Of a DNA stretch of 64,000 nt, positions 43,391 through 55,579 are shown piece by piece. The DNA lies in contig JBBPHT010000002.1 of NCBI GenBank assembly GCA_038021145.1, positions 372,001-436,000 on the forward strand, read 5' to 3'. Numbering within the stretch: the stretch's first letter is position 1; every line of letters starts with the position of its first letter. The notes beneath the pieces were generated by a model that was given only the letters and a program-made list of their open reading frames with translations, ran no database searches and had not been told where the DNA came from. This DNA is from Phyllosticta citriasiana (lineage: Eukaryota; Ascomycota; Dothideomycetes; Botryosphaeriales; Phyllostictaceae). Both the position numbers and the translations under genes were made by a program.

Positions 43391-43904
43391 ATGGCGTCGC
43401 AACTGTTGCCTCTGGGTGAGCTTGACTGCATTGTCTTGGTAGAGCGACGCTGACGACGTCACAGAATTGATTGACAAGTGTGTCGGCTCCAAGATTTGGG
43501 TCGTGATGAAGGGCGACAAGGGTGAGCTCTGCCAGACTCATGGGTGCCGTTTGTCAACTGACCGTTTTCCAGAATTCAGTGGCACATTGCTTGGCTTCGA
43601 TGATTATGTTAGTAAGTGGCTGGCACTCGACTATCTCAAAGCATCGGGACACCGGCTCACATGGCCTGCAGACATGGTCCTGGAGGATGTGACGGAATTG
43701 TAAGCCTTTTGCGTTCTCGTCTACGAATCAGGGTGCTGAAAAGCTGCAACAGCGACTACTCCGGAAACCAGACCAAACTTTCCAAAATTCTACTAAACGG
43801 AAACAACATTTGCATGGTGCGCTGCCAGATGACCTTGACTTCGCCACTGGATGCTGACGTGCATGTAGCTCATTCCTGGCGGAGAGGGCCCTACCGGAGC
43901 TTGA
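43391..43904 (+). CDS. LSM5: LSM5, U6 snRNA-associated Sm-like protein
   Basis: A subunit of the LSM2-8 ring on U6 snRNA and the LSM1-7 ring in mRNA decay. Six exons are spread over 514 bp: 43391-43415, 43465-43521, 43573-43611, 43672-43699, 43753-43816 and 43869-43904. They encode 82 residues. Spliced, the protein is a near-textbook LSM5. It runs LLPLELIDKCVGSKIWVVMK, then the Sm1 motif EFSGTLLGFDDYVNMVLEDVTEF, then Sm2 KILLNGNNICMLIPGGEGPTG. Five introns of 49-60 bp interrupt a 249-nt coding sequence, so no unspliced frame looks like a gene. The U6 partner PRP24-like protein is encoded at 19-23.6 kb. Confidence 0.96.
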
Positions 43905-44753
43905 GCACTTGAGGTCCGCATGTTCTCTCTCCGAAAATTGACAAATTCACTCATCCGTCCGGATACCGCCGTTGGCAAAAGAGCAGTGCAACAGTAGGGC
44001 TTCATGTTGGACATGGTTCAGCACAGCGGTGAAAACTGCCAATGATTGCCAATGGGCTCTGAATCTCAATCCTAGTCAGCTCATAAAAATGCAGACTGCG
44101 CTCTGCCCTCGACAGCCGCTCTAGACAGCGTTGTCGGAAAACAAATCCCCTCGAAATGCAAACAACTTTTTCACTGCACCGTACGGTGCTCTTCAGGCTT
44201 CAGTGACGTCTCTTGGGATCCAATTCCCTTTGGAACAAACATGGGGACAGATCGTCGAGAAAGTGCGTCGCAACCATGATCAGAGCCAACTCCACTACCA
44301 GAAAAATCTCCCGCACGAGTTAGGGTTTACGATCGATGCTTGGCTTTTGTCAGGAAGAGAGATCTTGCAATTCCATGCGCTCGTCGAAACTCGATTCCAA
44401 AGCCAGGATCACCCGCAAGCTATCCCACTCAAACAAGCATGACGTAAAAAAAGATGACAAAAGTCTCAGTCCACACGAATCGTCGTTCAGTGAGAACAAG
44501 ACGAGGACGCTCGTATCATTGACCGTCGAACTTCCCAAGATGATATCCGCTGGTGGCCGGAAGGGGTAATAGAGCTTGTCATAATACAACATTAAACGTC
44601 TGAACTTCAGAAGTCTTGGCGGTCCTACACGAAGCAAGAGCGTCTCAGACGACACATGAGGAGTCACCAGAAACTTTGGGAAGTTCCAAAGGCTCGACCT
44701 TCTTCCGAAGTATTCGATGTGCCGATATAAGGAGCCGGGAGCGTCTTTCTTCG

Positions 44754-44785
<32 letters not shown>

Positions 44786-45572
44786 CGTACTTCGTCAGTA
44801 TGCATCATCTTCCGAAGTTTTAGGCACTTGGGAAACTTCCTAAAAAACTTGTTCCCCGACGTACGACGTTGTAGTTCTTAGTGGTGTTGCCTTTTTTTTT
44901 TTTTTTTTTTTCCCCCGGCGATGCGAGTCGACCGTCGTTGAATGTCTGGCGCCCGAGTTTAGCCCTCTCAGGTCTTCGGGAGATTCTCTTGCGACGTTTG
45001 ATGGCATTGTTGCGATTGTGATTGCTCTTTTTGGTCACATAGGCAGATACATAGACAGGCAGCCCGTCCGCACATCACGGCCGCAGTTGGCAGAGCGAGG
45101 TGATGGGGTTTTTGATTCAGTGTGCAATTTTCGATGGCCAGTGAGTTGCAAAACACCACCACTCATGGGCAGTTTCCCTATGTAGAAGGTAAGAATCCGT
45201 GGTAGCATCACAAACGAGGCGTGATCCTACTAAGCGTATAAATGCATGCAGTGACTTGATAAGGGCGCTGGCAACTTACAGAGAGATAGGCACAGCCCCA
45301 TCTCTCCTGCTTTTGACAATGCTTGCTACAGGAGTTGAACCACAGAACGTCACAGAGCATTCTTGTTGAGTCTTCGCGGCGAACAGCGAGTCCACTTCAA
45401 CACTTATGCCCGCTGAAGCTCGCAGGTGCCGTCTGCGCGTCTTGTGGAGTGCGCGTACATCTTTTCAAGATGGATTCGCCACAGTACTGCGCGCAAAATT
45501 TGCATGTCACAATGTACTAGCGCCATTTCCTAAGGCTTCTGGACCCGAAGAAGGGCAGGAGGAAGTCAACGA
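43905..45572. other. Intergenic with long A and T runs
   Basis: About 1.7 kb. A frame at 44131-44442 is open but unrecognised. The homopolymer pair is listed separately. No RNA gene seen. Confidence 0.45.
44754..44911. repeat. A30 and T20 runs 108 bp apart, flanked by GACGTAC
   Basis: A-run at 44754-44783 and T-run at 44892-44911. GACGTAC follows the A-run directly and recurs in CGACGTACGACG shortly before the T-run. TCTTCCGAAGT occurs both upstream of the A-run (about 44700) and between the runs (about 44809). The layout could form a hairpin or reflect two tail-to-tail retroposed fragments. Confidence 0.5.
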
Positions 45573-46311
45573 GTGGGAGGAATCAACGATAACAGTAGGC
45601 GCAGCAGTGGCAGCAGCATCATTGGAACACAAGGCATCAGTGAGAGCCAAACATCTCATGCCAGGCACCACCCTCAATCAGACGACATGGGACGACGCGT
45701 CGCGTCATCTACGGTCAGATCGCAAAAGCTCCGCACCAATGAATCGACGGCGGAGAAAGAGCAGCACAGCTTACAGCACCCTGCCACGTGCTCGGATTCG
45801 GCTCCCTCGCACCAGCGGCAGAACGAGAGACGCAACTACTCAGCCTCCCATCGGAGACGACGCTTCCGGCGGAAATGGCGCATCCCAGACGAGAGCCGCC
45901 ATTCGAGTTTTGGTGGTACACATTTCGAGGCAAGTTGGCAGAGGCAGAGCGCAGAGGGGTCGACAAAGCAGACGGGCGGCGGTGCAAAAGTCGCCGTGTG
46001 TGACGGCGCTAGGCACGAAACGGCGGTTGATACGCGAGTTGGGAGTAGCAGCTGGGGCGGAGTCCATTTGCGGCGGACGGGTGCGGATACGAGTGCTGGT
46101 TCTCTCTCCCCTTTTCTCTTTTGCGGCCGTGGTAGCACAGCGCAGGTGCGCAAGGGACTGTCGGGGCGCCCGTCGGGCTGACCGATCGAGGATCTGGTTT
46201 GGATCAGGGGTGACGAGTAAACTTCGCAGCGAGGATGCGCTGGCGCTGGCGCTTGGCGCGGGACTGCCTGGGAAGCGGATGCTTAGTATGTGCCCAGGTC
46301 GCGATCCATGA
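45573..46311 (+). other. Coding-like stretch in shifted frames, possible decayed gene
   Basis: Three plus-strand frames take turns in looking protein-like. First comes a Ser/Arg-rich stretch (VASSTVRSQKLRTNES). Then in another frame comes EMAHPRREPPFEFWWYTFRGK with LAEAERRGVDK (45,860-45,980). Then a third has LSPLFSFAAVVAQ near 46,105-46,140. No splice pair of normal size joins them cleanly. This may be a frameshifted gene or chance in GC-rich sequence. I do not recognise a family. Confidence 0.22.
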
Positions 46312-46664
46312 CATCATCATTATCGGTAGAGCAGTTGGAGTGGTGGTGAGAGAAGGGCAGAGTGATTTTGCCTAATGTCGATGCTCTTGTCGACGGCTGC
46401 CTAGGCGGGGCTGCATGTGGGAGGACAAGAGATGGGCCGCGTCGTCTGTGTCTAATCCAAATGGCAGACTTTGCCATGGTGGCTCGCATCGGATTTGTAA
46501 GTTCGCGGTGTCGATCATGTCCTGACTTCGCGTTTGCTGCAATGTAAAGAATTCCCCACCTGTTCGTGTTCCGAATCAATGCAGGCGGCGTGCAGGATAC
46601 ACCAAAAAGCATCCATGAGCCCGCTGGCGGACTGGCTGTCAGTCAGGGTGAGCAAGGAACGGAA

Positions 46665-46684
46665 GGGGGGGGGGGGGGGGGGGG
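46665..46684. repeat. Homopolymer run of 20 G
   Basis: Twenty consecutive G. It is rare in length for a fungal genome and a frequent site of sequencing error. No gene overlaps it. Confidence 0.9.
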
Positions 46685-47894
46685 CATCGGATGGATCCAG
46701 CGGGCGGACAGGGCCGGATTTAACAAGTCCGGCTCCTTTACTTCCTTGCACGACGAGACCAAAGCACCTAGACGGCCTGATTGTCAGCAAGGCCGGCGGC
46801 GATGAACTAGGTGAGCTGAGAGCGCGACCGCGTGTCTCGCGCGGCGGCAGGCGTGGTTGGAGCGATGTGGCAGTTTTTTTGTTTCGTGCTTGCCCATGGA
46901 GTGAGCGAGTGTGAGTAGCAGAGAAGCTCGGACGGGCAAGAGGCCCAAGCGTGAAAAGTGATCGGACGGGCCGCTGCCCACGAGGACTGGACGCATCTTG
47001 CTTGGAGATCAATGGGCTTTATGCCAAAGTCCGGTGCGGTCGACAAAATCGATCATGTTGCATACCGCGTTTCACAGGGCGAGTTACACAATCGGCTGAT
47101 GGTCTGCTTACCGTACTGTGTGTTGATGGGTTGACACACACAGTCCAGCTGTTTTCTCGTGAATCATGGATCGCCAATCAAGATTGGGCATGGGCCAGAA
47201 TAGGATCAAATGGGCGACTGCGGTTGGATGATTTGCAAATTGGTCAACCTTGTTCTGGGGAGAGAGGTAGACAAAGAGGATGTGGGCGGACGGCAGGCTA
47301 TTTTTGGAACCATGGTGGATGTTTCTGGCCAGAGCCGGGGATGACAGTTGGTAGGCAGAACAAAGGAGCGCAGGTAGACAGACGTTGGGCTGCGAAGGCG
47401 GCCGTTTTGTTTGAGGGAGCCGTGCGTGGCGGAGGCAACTCCTGGGCTGGGACGGGAAACGATGACGAAAGGAAAACAGGGGACTCGGAGATCCCGTTCG
47501 GCTCCGCAGCGTTGGGAGGGCGGACTGCCGTGGGTGAGGTGAATGATGATGGTGCGACAAGGAACATAAGGCGGCACCTTAGGACAGGACCAAAGGACAA
47601 TGACGCAGAGATCCGATGCATGTGGCCATGTGTTCCAACGGCCGGCCGGGCAGCATTCCAGAAGAAATGGCCGGGCCTGGGTCGCGTCGACGGGTGAGGT
47701 TTGCTTCCACGACCTCCGTATGCGGACGAGGCCATCCCTGCGCCTGCATTGAGCCATCTTGCGCCTTCTGGGCTCTCTGTGGCCGTCTGGGCGTTGACGA
47801 TGCCATGCGACCAACTACTTTTGACTTGAAGCACCTGGCCTGGGCCTGGACCTGGGCCCTGGCCCTGGCCCAGGCTGGGGAACGACGAATAAGT

Positions 47895-47915
47895 ACACAC
47901 ACACACACACACACA
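47895..47915. repeat. AC dinucleotide microsatellite
   Basis: Ten AC units in unannotated sequence upstream of the histidine kinase. Confidence 0.9.
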
Positions 47916-48677
47916 TAGTTTGCTCTCTGCAATGCCCAATTCTTCTTCCTCACGTGCCCTCCGTCCGACTCCTTGTCTGCTCGGTGACTTGTCAACCAAG
48001 GTTCCAGCACGCCAACAGCAGAGTCCAGGTATCGCAGTCTTCGTGCGACGACGCTGACTTCTCGCTGCGAGCACGAGTCCCGCACTTGTGAGCAGCCCGG
48101 CCAAGCCTCTTGTCGATCTGCAAGTCGAGACCGCTGGCCAAGCCCCAGTCTCCTGCTCCATCTCGACGCCTGCTGAGCTTGCTCCCACCTCTTACTCGTC
48201 CTCAAAGCCCATTGCTACCTCCACATTCCTTTACCCAACCCTCCGCCCCCTTGCGGAAAAGAACTAGAAGAGGAAGAAGAAGAAGGAAAAAAAAAAAAAA
48301 AAAAGGAAACCCCGCCTGCCTGTTTGCTTCAAGTCCTCCTCAACTTCGACTCTCCTTCCCATGTCGCCGCCAGCCAACTGACGTTGCTTCTTCTGCCGCC
48401 GCCGCCGCCGCCGCCGCCGCTGCTGCTGAATCCGCTGCTCCCGCTTTTTCCCCCAAAAACATATCATCGCATCTGACGTCTCTGTCGCGCCGCACCGCTC
48501 ACCTCCGCCGCACGTGCCATCCATCTCCAGCTGGCTACACTGCTCACTGACTGAGGGCCGCATGTCACGACTCTTGCGCCGCTCTTGGTCCAACTTTTCT
48601 CGCCATCCCTAGCCTTGGCTTCTCTTCTCGCCCCCTCCGGCGCCTTCGCCTCCAACTGTTCTCCATTTTGTTTGAGG

Positions 48678-51468
48678 ATGAGCGATGGTGTCCCGGCGGC
48701 GCCCGACGAGCCCCAGGGCTTCATCGACCGCGATTCGCTGTGCTTCGCTTGTCCGCAGCCCGGCCTGGTCTTGCATTCTGGCCAACATGGGTTCCGCCAA
48801 GGCTTGTCCCAACTCTTCGACGCTGCCGAGAGCAATGCTGCCGAGCAACTGGTCCAGCTGAAGAACCGCCTGCGTCAAATCAGGAGCGAGGAATTCTTTT
48901 GCCAGCTGGCCGAAGGCTTGGCCACCATCACCGGCGCCCAGTACGCCTTCATCTCAAAACGAATCCTGGTCGACGATCAAAATGTCGCTGTCGAAATGCC
49001 CCCCATTGGTGAGCCCGGTTCCTGCCTCATGGCCGTCGGCTTCTACATCAACGACGGCAAGGACATGAAGCAGACCATCAAGAATTTTAAATATCACGCC
49101 TGGTCGTGTCCGTGTGCATACATGAAACACGACAAGATTTTTGTTATTCCCGAGAAGCTGAACGAATTTCTTGAGACCAACGCCAACGACCTTCCGATCC
49201 CTGTCGAGGCGTACCTCGGAGTCCCGCTGTGGGCTGAAGACAAGTGCTTTGCTCATTTTGGTGTCATGTGGTCTCCCGAAGGCGCTGCCAAGAGAAATCT
49301 GCGTTGGGGTTATCTCGAAATGCTTCTCCATTCTCTTGAAGACATGATTTTAGACCGAATCTTGGACGGTGTCAGAATGGCCGGAGAGAGCACCCCAACA
49401 TCGTCGCAAAGATCCCCGGATATTCGACCAACCAAAGTCGTTCCTCACGAAGCCGTCACCGTGGCTCAGTCACTGAAGCCATACGCGCGAAGCCTTTCCC
49501 ACGAATTGCGGACTCCCATGCAAGGTGTAGTTGGTATGCTGGACGTCATGTACGCGACCGTTCAAGAGGCGGTCGAAGGTCATGGCGATGGAGCACTCCG
49601 CGAAGTGTTTCAAAGCCTCAAAGAAAACATTGAAATGGTCCAAGGTACGTCATCTAGCTAATTGGCAGGGTCTTCATGGCTGACCTTCTCCAGACAGTTC
49701 GAGGCGAGCAGTCGAGGCCGCGGACAATGTGGTCCATGCGTATGACATGAACATGGGCGTACCCGAGTCACCAACATCATCAGTCAGCGATGGGGAGAGC
49801 ATGAACGAGTCGGAGAAAAAGCCAGACATTGTTGTTGCGGGAAATCAAATGACCTTGGGACTCCAGAAGCACAAGAGGAGAAGAGAAAGCAACTCGTGGG
49901 AAGCCGGCAACAGCCCCAAGCAGCAAGTGACGGAAGAGGCGTGGATGTCGCAGCGAAATTTGGACGAAACGACAACATCTCGTGGTAGAAGGCGAACAAG
50001 ACACGGCGACCTGGCCTCGGCTGCAAGCGCCGGGAGCAACGCATCAGACGAAAAGGCTCCTATGCCCCGAAAGACATCGCCTTCGGTGCCAAATTTTGCC
50101 TCGGAAAGCACAGTTGCCCCTGGACTTCGGCATACGTGCGTTCGCGATGTTATCCAGTACGTCATCAACGACTCTCTCAAGCTGGGTGGACGCCCGGAAT
50201 CGGCCGTAGCCAAGGAGACGGAAGGAGGAGAAATTATCGAAGTACTCATGAACAGTCCAAGCGGGTCGCCAAGAATAAAGACAATAGAATGGTCTGTAGA
50301 GCAGAGTATTCCTCAAACAATTCTTAGTAAGTCATGTTGTCAGTCTGTTTGGTCGCATCGCTAACATCAGGCAGTTGACGAGCGAGACTTGGCCAAGATG
50401 ATTTCCTGTGTCTTCTTAAATGCTCTCAAGTTCACCGACGAGGGAAGGATTCGCCTCCACGCCAGGCTCAACAGCACTCCAAGACACAAGTACATTGTGC
50501 TCAGAGTGGAAGATGAGGGGACCGGCATTCCAGCGGATTTCCTGGCGCACTTGTTCAAGCCATTTTCGAGAGAAGATGATTCGTTGACACGTCGGAGCGA
50601 AGGGCTGGGGCTCGGTCTCTTGGTGGCGCGGGGTCTGGCCCGTAAGCTTGGTGGCGACATTCATTGCGTGAGGTCGGATACCAGCGGACCAAATAGAGGA
50701 TCCGAATTTGAATTGCGAATTCCGATCACTCCTGGTGATCCAGTCAGTCGCTCTGGCACCCCGTTGTCGTCGAGGTCTCCATCTCTGCGGCCTAGGAAAC
50801 CCTATGGCGAAGCAAATCCCGCGGAAAAGTCGAGAGCCCCAAGCCCATTGGTACCACCAGATAAGGGACCCTGCGTGGCAGATTCTCCGCAGGAACACGC
50901 CGAGTCCGTGTCGCCAAAAAGCGACCCCGTAAGAGATGCCCGTCCGCCGAGACCAAAAGTTAGTAGAAGCAGACGGACGTCGATCAAGACGATATCGTTT
51001 GACCGAGAACTCGCAAGGCGACATCCACTCAACATCCTCGTTGCCGATGACAACATGATCAACCGCAAGCTGCTCGTCAACATGCTGCAGAAACTGGGAT
51101 ACAGAAACATTCGCCAGGCCTACAACGGCGTCGACGTGCTACGTCAAATGGCCGTGGCACGGGAACATCAAGAGCAAGTTGATGTGATACTGATGGATTT
51201 ATGGATGCCATTGATGGACGGGGCGCAGGCTGCACGGCACATTCTGGCGACACAGGAGCTGGGAATCAAGAGCCCGACGATCTTAGCCGTGACGGCAGAC
51301 GTGACGGAAAGGGCGATGAAGGAAGCAGCAGAGTCCGGCATGAAGGGCCTCATGACGAAGCCTTTTAAGCTGCAGGACCTCGAAAAGCTCATTGTGGAGT
51401 ATTGCACTCGAGCGGAGCACGAATCCACACTCGGCGACGACGAAGACGAGGCCATTGGAGCCGTTTGA
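48678..51468 (+). CDS. Hybrid sensor histidine kinase with N-terminal GAF domain
   Basis: A cytosolic two-component hybrid kinase feeding a phosphorelay. Exons are 48678-49644, 49694-50326 and 50375-51468, giving 897 residues. The start at 48678 (MSDGVPAAPDE) is the first true ATG of the frame. Residues about 65-230 form a GAF-like sensor (EGLATITGAQYAF, YLGVPLWAEDKCFAHFG). The phosphoaccepting H-box is SLSHELRTPMQG with His275. An unusual, disordered insert of about 200 residues (350-540) separates the dimerisation region from the ATPase. The N-box is FLNALKFTDEG (Asn549), with G1 EDEGTGIP and G2 GLGLGLLVARGLARKLGG. The receiver domain has ILVADDNMINRKLL, phosphoacceptor Asp808 in LMDLWMPLMDG, and Lys in MTKPFK. 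There are no membrane segments. The fungal HK group is not assigned here. Confidence 0.93.
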
Positions 51469-52409
51469 AGTGGACGGCAGAGGTCGTGCCGGCAAGCGTT
51501 GGCGAAGACGACGTCGTTTTAAGACGTCAGGCACGCAAAAGATGTGCAGTGGAGCGCGAGACCCTGGGTCACGACAAATGGGGCAAGGCACAGGATGGAC
51601 CGGGCAATCTACATAATACCATTTCCCTTCTTGTGTACGAAGTGGATAGCATAGCGGCTGGATCGGCGTCTTTTTTCTTTCTTTTTCTTTTTTTTCTTTT
51701 TTTTCTTTTTTTCTTTTTTTCTTTTTTTCTTTTTTTTTTATTCCTTCTTTCTTTTGACAGGGAGGTTTGCGGCAACTTGGCGTTCAAGCGGACAAGATTT
51801 GGGGATGGAAAGGACAGGTCCTACTGGATGGGCATTCCTGTTGTATGTATGCATGGGACGGATGAGGCATAAAGGGCTGCAATCGGAGGGCTTTGGGACT
51901 GAGCCAGGCAAGCGACGGCGACAAGTCAATTGACGGCGGACAAAAATACAAGGACGAATCAAACACGTCCAGGTGATGAACATGATCAATGACACTTTGA
52001 CACTTCTTTGTGGTCCAATGACACAGATATGATTTTGCGGCAAGGTTGCCAAGCGGCCGAGGACGCGGGCTCGTCTGGCGCCGGATTCGACGAAGCCAGG
52101 ACCTGCATGCCGCCAGAGCTCCAAGAGTGGTGAGGATTCGACTTTTGCAACACGATGACGGCTGACTGTGTTTGGTCTTGTAACAAGTGTGGTCGATGCA
52201 GCTGGCTGGCTGGCTGGCTGGCTTGTCCCGAATTGAAATGTGTCCTCTTCGCTCGGGTTCCTGAAGACCCCAGTGGACCATACATCATCGCCCCAGAAGC
52301 TTGGTCCCCCCCCCCCCAGAGCACCTCCGCCGAGCTGTGCTACCCTACCCAAACACTGCGCTCTTCCTTGCGCCGCACTTCTGCACACTCCAGTCTCTAC
52401 TACACCACC
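51469..52409. other. 3' flank of histidine kinase and promoter of calcium pump
   Basis: 941 bp on the plus-strand side between two rightward genes. It includes a pyrimidine tract of TTTTTTTC units (51670-51740). No supported gene; the minus-strand frame at 51738-52454 has no family features. Confidence 0.5.
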
Positions 52410-55400
52410 ATGGAGTGCGCCTACGTCAAGTCGGCCCAGGACGTCCTGCGCCATTTCGACGTCTCCGAACCAGACGGCCTTTCAGACGCGCGCGTCCAAC
52501 AGCAGTTGTCCAGGTTTGGCAAGAATGGTGAGTGACTTGCCCATCTCTCCTCGCCGTCCTTGAGCTAACCGCGCGCTCCAAAGCCCTTCCTGAAGATCCC
52601 CCGACCCCGCTCTGGGAGCTGGTGCTGGAGCAGTTCAAGGACCAGCTGGTCCTGATCCTGCTCGCTTCGGCCGCCGTCTCCTTCGTCCTCGCTTTGTTTG
52701 AAGAGGGCGACGACTGGACAGCTTTCGTCGACCCTGTCGTTGTACGTACATCTGGATAATCGACTCGAGACGCCCGCTGACCAGTTCATCACCAGATTCT
52801 CACCATTCTCGTCCTCAATGCCGTCGTTGGCGTCTCCCAAGAATCGAGCGCCGAGAAGGCCATTGCTGCCCTCCAGGAATATTCTGCCCTCGATGCCAAG
52901 GTCGTTCGCAACGGCAAGCTCAGGCGCATCAAGGCCGATGAGCTCGTTCCCGGTGACATCATCTCCATCTCGGTCGGCGACCGCATCCCCGCGGACTGCC
53001 GCGTCTTGTCGTTCCAATCCAACAGCTTCAGCGTCGACCAGTCGATCCTTACGGGCGAGAGCGAAAGCGTCGGGAAGCGCATCGAGGCGATCAAGGACAA
53101 GGATGCCGTCAAGCAGGATCAGGTTAACATGCTGTTTTCGGGCACAACGGTCGTCACGGGCCATGCCACTGCGGTTGTCGTCTTGACTGGCGGCAGCACT
53201 GCCATTGGAGATATTCACGAGAGCATCACAGCGCAGATTTCTGCCCCGACGCCGCTCAAGGAGAAGCTCAACGATTTCGGCGACATGTTGGCCAAGGTCA
53301 TTTCGGCCATTTGTATCTTGGTCTGGGCCATCAACATTAGAAACTTTAGCGAGCCCGCCCATGGAGGCGTTTTGAGGGGTGCCATCTACTATCTGAAGGT
53401 GAGGAAGGACCTTTAGCCCACTGTTTGAACATGGACTGACGGATTCCAGATTGCCGTCTCCTTGGGCGTCGCCGCCATTCCCGAAGGTCTCGCCGTCGTC
53501 ATTACCACCTGTCTTGCTCTTGGCACCCGTAAAATGGCGGCCAAGAATGCCGTTGTCCGCAGCTTGCCCTCCGTTGAGACCCTTGGAAGCTGCAGCGTCA
53601 TCTGCTCGGACAAGACTGGAACTCTGACCACAAACCAAATGAGTGTAAACAAGGTCGTCTTCTTTGGCGACAGCGCCGCCAGCTTGGAAGAAATCGACGT
53701 GGAGGGCACCAACCTTGCGCCTGAAGGAGCACTGACTTACAAAGGCCAGCCAATGCTGGACCCGGCCGTTGGCTCTCGCACCCTCACTCAAATCACACAA
53801 ATTGCGGCGCTTTGCAACGAAGCGAAGTTGGCTTACGACTCTAAAAATGGCAACTACAGTCTTGTTGGTGAGCCCACCGAGGGAGCACTGCGAGTTCTTG
53901 CTGAAAAAATTGGCACCCCCGACCCTTCGCTCAACGCCAAGAGGAGCGCTGTTCCTCTGGCTGAGCGCATCCATTGGGCTAGCAAGTGGTACGAGGGCCA
54001 AGGTAAACACATTGCAACCTATGAGTTCTCAAGAGACCGCAAGAGCATGTCTGTTTTGGCTCAACACGAGGGCGTGGAGAAACTCTTTGTCAAGGGCGCC
54101 CCAGAGTCTATCATGGACCGCTGTACACATGTCGTGGTCGGACAGAATGGTACCAAGGTCCCGCTGAATGGCAATCTCTCAAGCTTGATCGCCCGTGAAG
54201 TCGTCAAGTATGGAAACCGTGGTCTGCGTGTCATTGCCCTTGCCATCAAGGAGGATGTCCAAACCCAATCGAACCCACTTTTTAAGACTGCGGCGACGAC
54301 AAAGGAGTACACGCAGCTTGAGCAGGGCTTGACCCTGGTCGGTCTCGTCACCATGCTGGATCCGCCCCGCCCTGAAGTAGCCGAGTCGATTCGCCAGTGC
54401 CGCAATGCTGGTATTCGCGTAATTGTCATCACCGGAGACAACAAGAACACGGCCGAGTCTATCTGCCGTCAAATTGGCGTTTTTGGACACGATGAGGACC
54501 TCACTGGAAAGAGCTACACCGGACGTGAGTTTGAAGATCTCGATGAGTCGCAAAAGGTTCTTGCTGCCAAAACCGCGTCCCTCTTTTCTCGAACGGAACC
54601 AACCCACAAGTCCAAGCTCGTCGACCTGCTCCAATCCAATGGCGAGGTCGTCGCCATGACCGGTGACGGCGTCAACGATGCTCCTGCGCTCAAGAAGGCA
54701 GACATTGGAGTTGCCATGGGTTCGGGAACTGATGTCGCCCGTCTCGCTGCCGACATGATTCTCGCCGACGACAACTTCGCAACGATCGAAGCCGCGGTTG
54801 AAGAGGGCCGTTCGATTTACAACAACACGCAGCAGTTTATCCGCTACCTCATCTCGTCCAACATTGGTGAGGTCGTCTCCATTTTCCTCACGGCCGCCGT
54901 TGGCATGCCCGAGGCCCTGATTCCCGTCCAACTGCTCTGGGTCAACCTCGTCACCGACGGCCTGCCTGCAACGGCCCTCTCCTTCAACCCGCCCGACCAC
55001 GACGTGATGCGCCGGCCGCCTCGCAAGCGCGACGAGCCGCTGGTTGGCGGCTGGCTCTTCTTCCGCTACATGGTCATCGGCACATACGTCGGCGTGGCCA
55101 CGGTCGCCGGCTACGCCTGGTGGTTCATGCTCTACTCGGACGGGCCACAAATCTCGTTCTACCAGCTAACGCACTTCCACCGCTGCCCATCGCACTTCCC
55201 GGAGATCGGGTGCGCCATGTTCTCCAACGACATGGCCAAGGCGGCGTCGACCGTGTCGCTGTCGATCCTGGTCGTGATTGAAATGTTGAACGCCATGAAC
55301 GCGCTGAGCAGCTCCGAGTCGCTGCTCACGCTGCCGCTGTGGCGCAACATGATGCTCGTCTACGCCATCGCGCTCAGCATGGCGCTGCACTTTGCCCTGC

Positions 55401-55579
55401 TCTACGTGCCCTGGCTGCAGACCCTCTTCTCCATCGTGCCCCTCAACCGCGCCGAGTGGTGGGCCGTCGTCGGCTTCTCGGCGCCCATCATCCTCATCGA
55501 TGAGGTGCTCAAGTTTGCCGAGCGTCGCTTCTTCATGGCGCATCCCGCTTCTTGCAAGGCTAAGCCCAAGGCTGAGTAA
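52410..55579 (+). CDS. SERCA-type calcium-transporting P-type ATPase
   Basis: Pumps Ca2+ from cytosol into the endoplasmic reticulum. Exons are 52410-52527, 52584-52741, 52796-53398 and 53450-55579, giving 1,002 residues, the normal SERCA length. Motifs in order are FSVDQSILTGES (dephosphorylation loop), AAIPEGLAVVITTC in M4 with the Ca-binding Glu, and SDKTGTLTTNQMSV with phosphoacceptor Asp347. MTGDGVNDAPALKKADIG follows. Then NIGEVVSIFL in M5, VNLVTDGLPATAL in M6 (Asn/Asp) and SILVVIEMLNAMNALS in M8 supply the remaining Ca ligands. The high identity to animal SERCA around M4 and the phosphorylation site separates it from the Golgi PMR1 and plasma-membrane types. It may be the orthologue of Neurospora nca-1. 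Confidence 0.96.

Larger units (their letters stand above)
46312..48677. other. 2.4-kb region upstream of the histidine kinase
   Basis: No supported gene, although long overlapping frames exist on both strands in 46.9-48.2 kb. It contains a 20-base G run (46665-46684), a CA dinucleotide repeat (47895-47915), an A-run near 48287-48304 and a GCC triplet run (48395-48420). The pyrimidine-rich last 700 bp probably include the histidine kinase promoter and leader. Confidence 0.5.

Noticed and set aside
44131..44442. Fragment of an NRPS condensation domain
   Set aside because: Only a vague resemblance (FPLEQTWGQ); no catalytic HHxxxDG motif and no flanking domain.
47298..48205. Long minus-strand frames of 200-300 codons upstream of the histidine kinase
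   Set aside because: Two overlapping frames of similar length in GC-rich, repeat-containing sequence, with Cys-Val runs caused by the AC repeat and no recognisable domain.
48585..48677. Hydrophobic leader extending the histidine kinase
   Set aside because: The frame there begins without an ATG (TTG); the first ATG is at 48678 and the protein has no need of a signal peptide.
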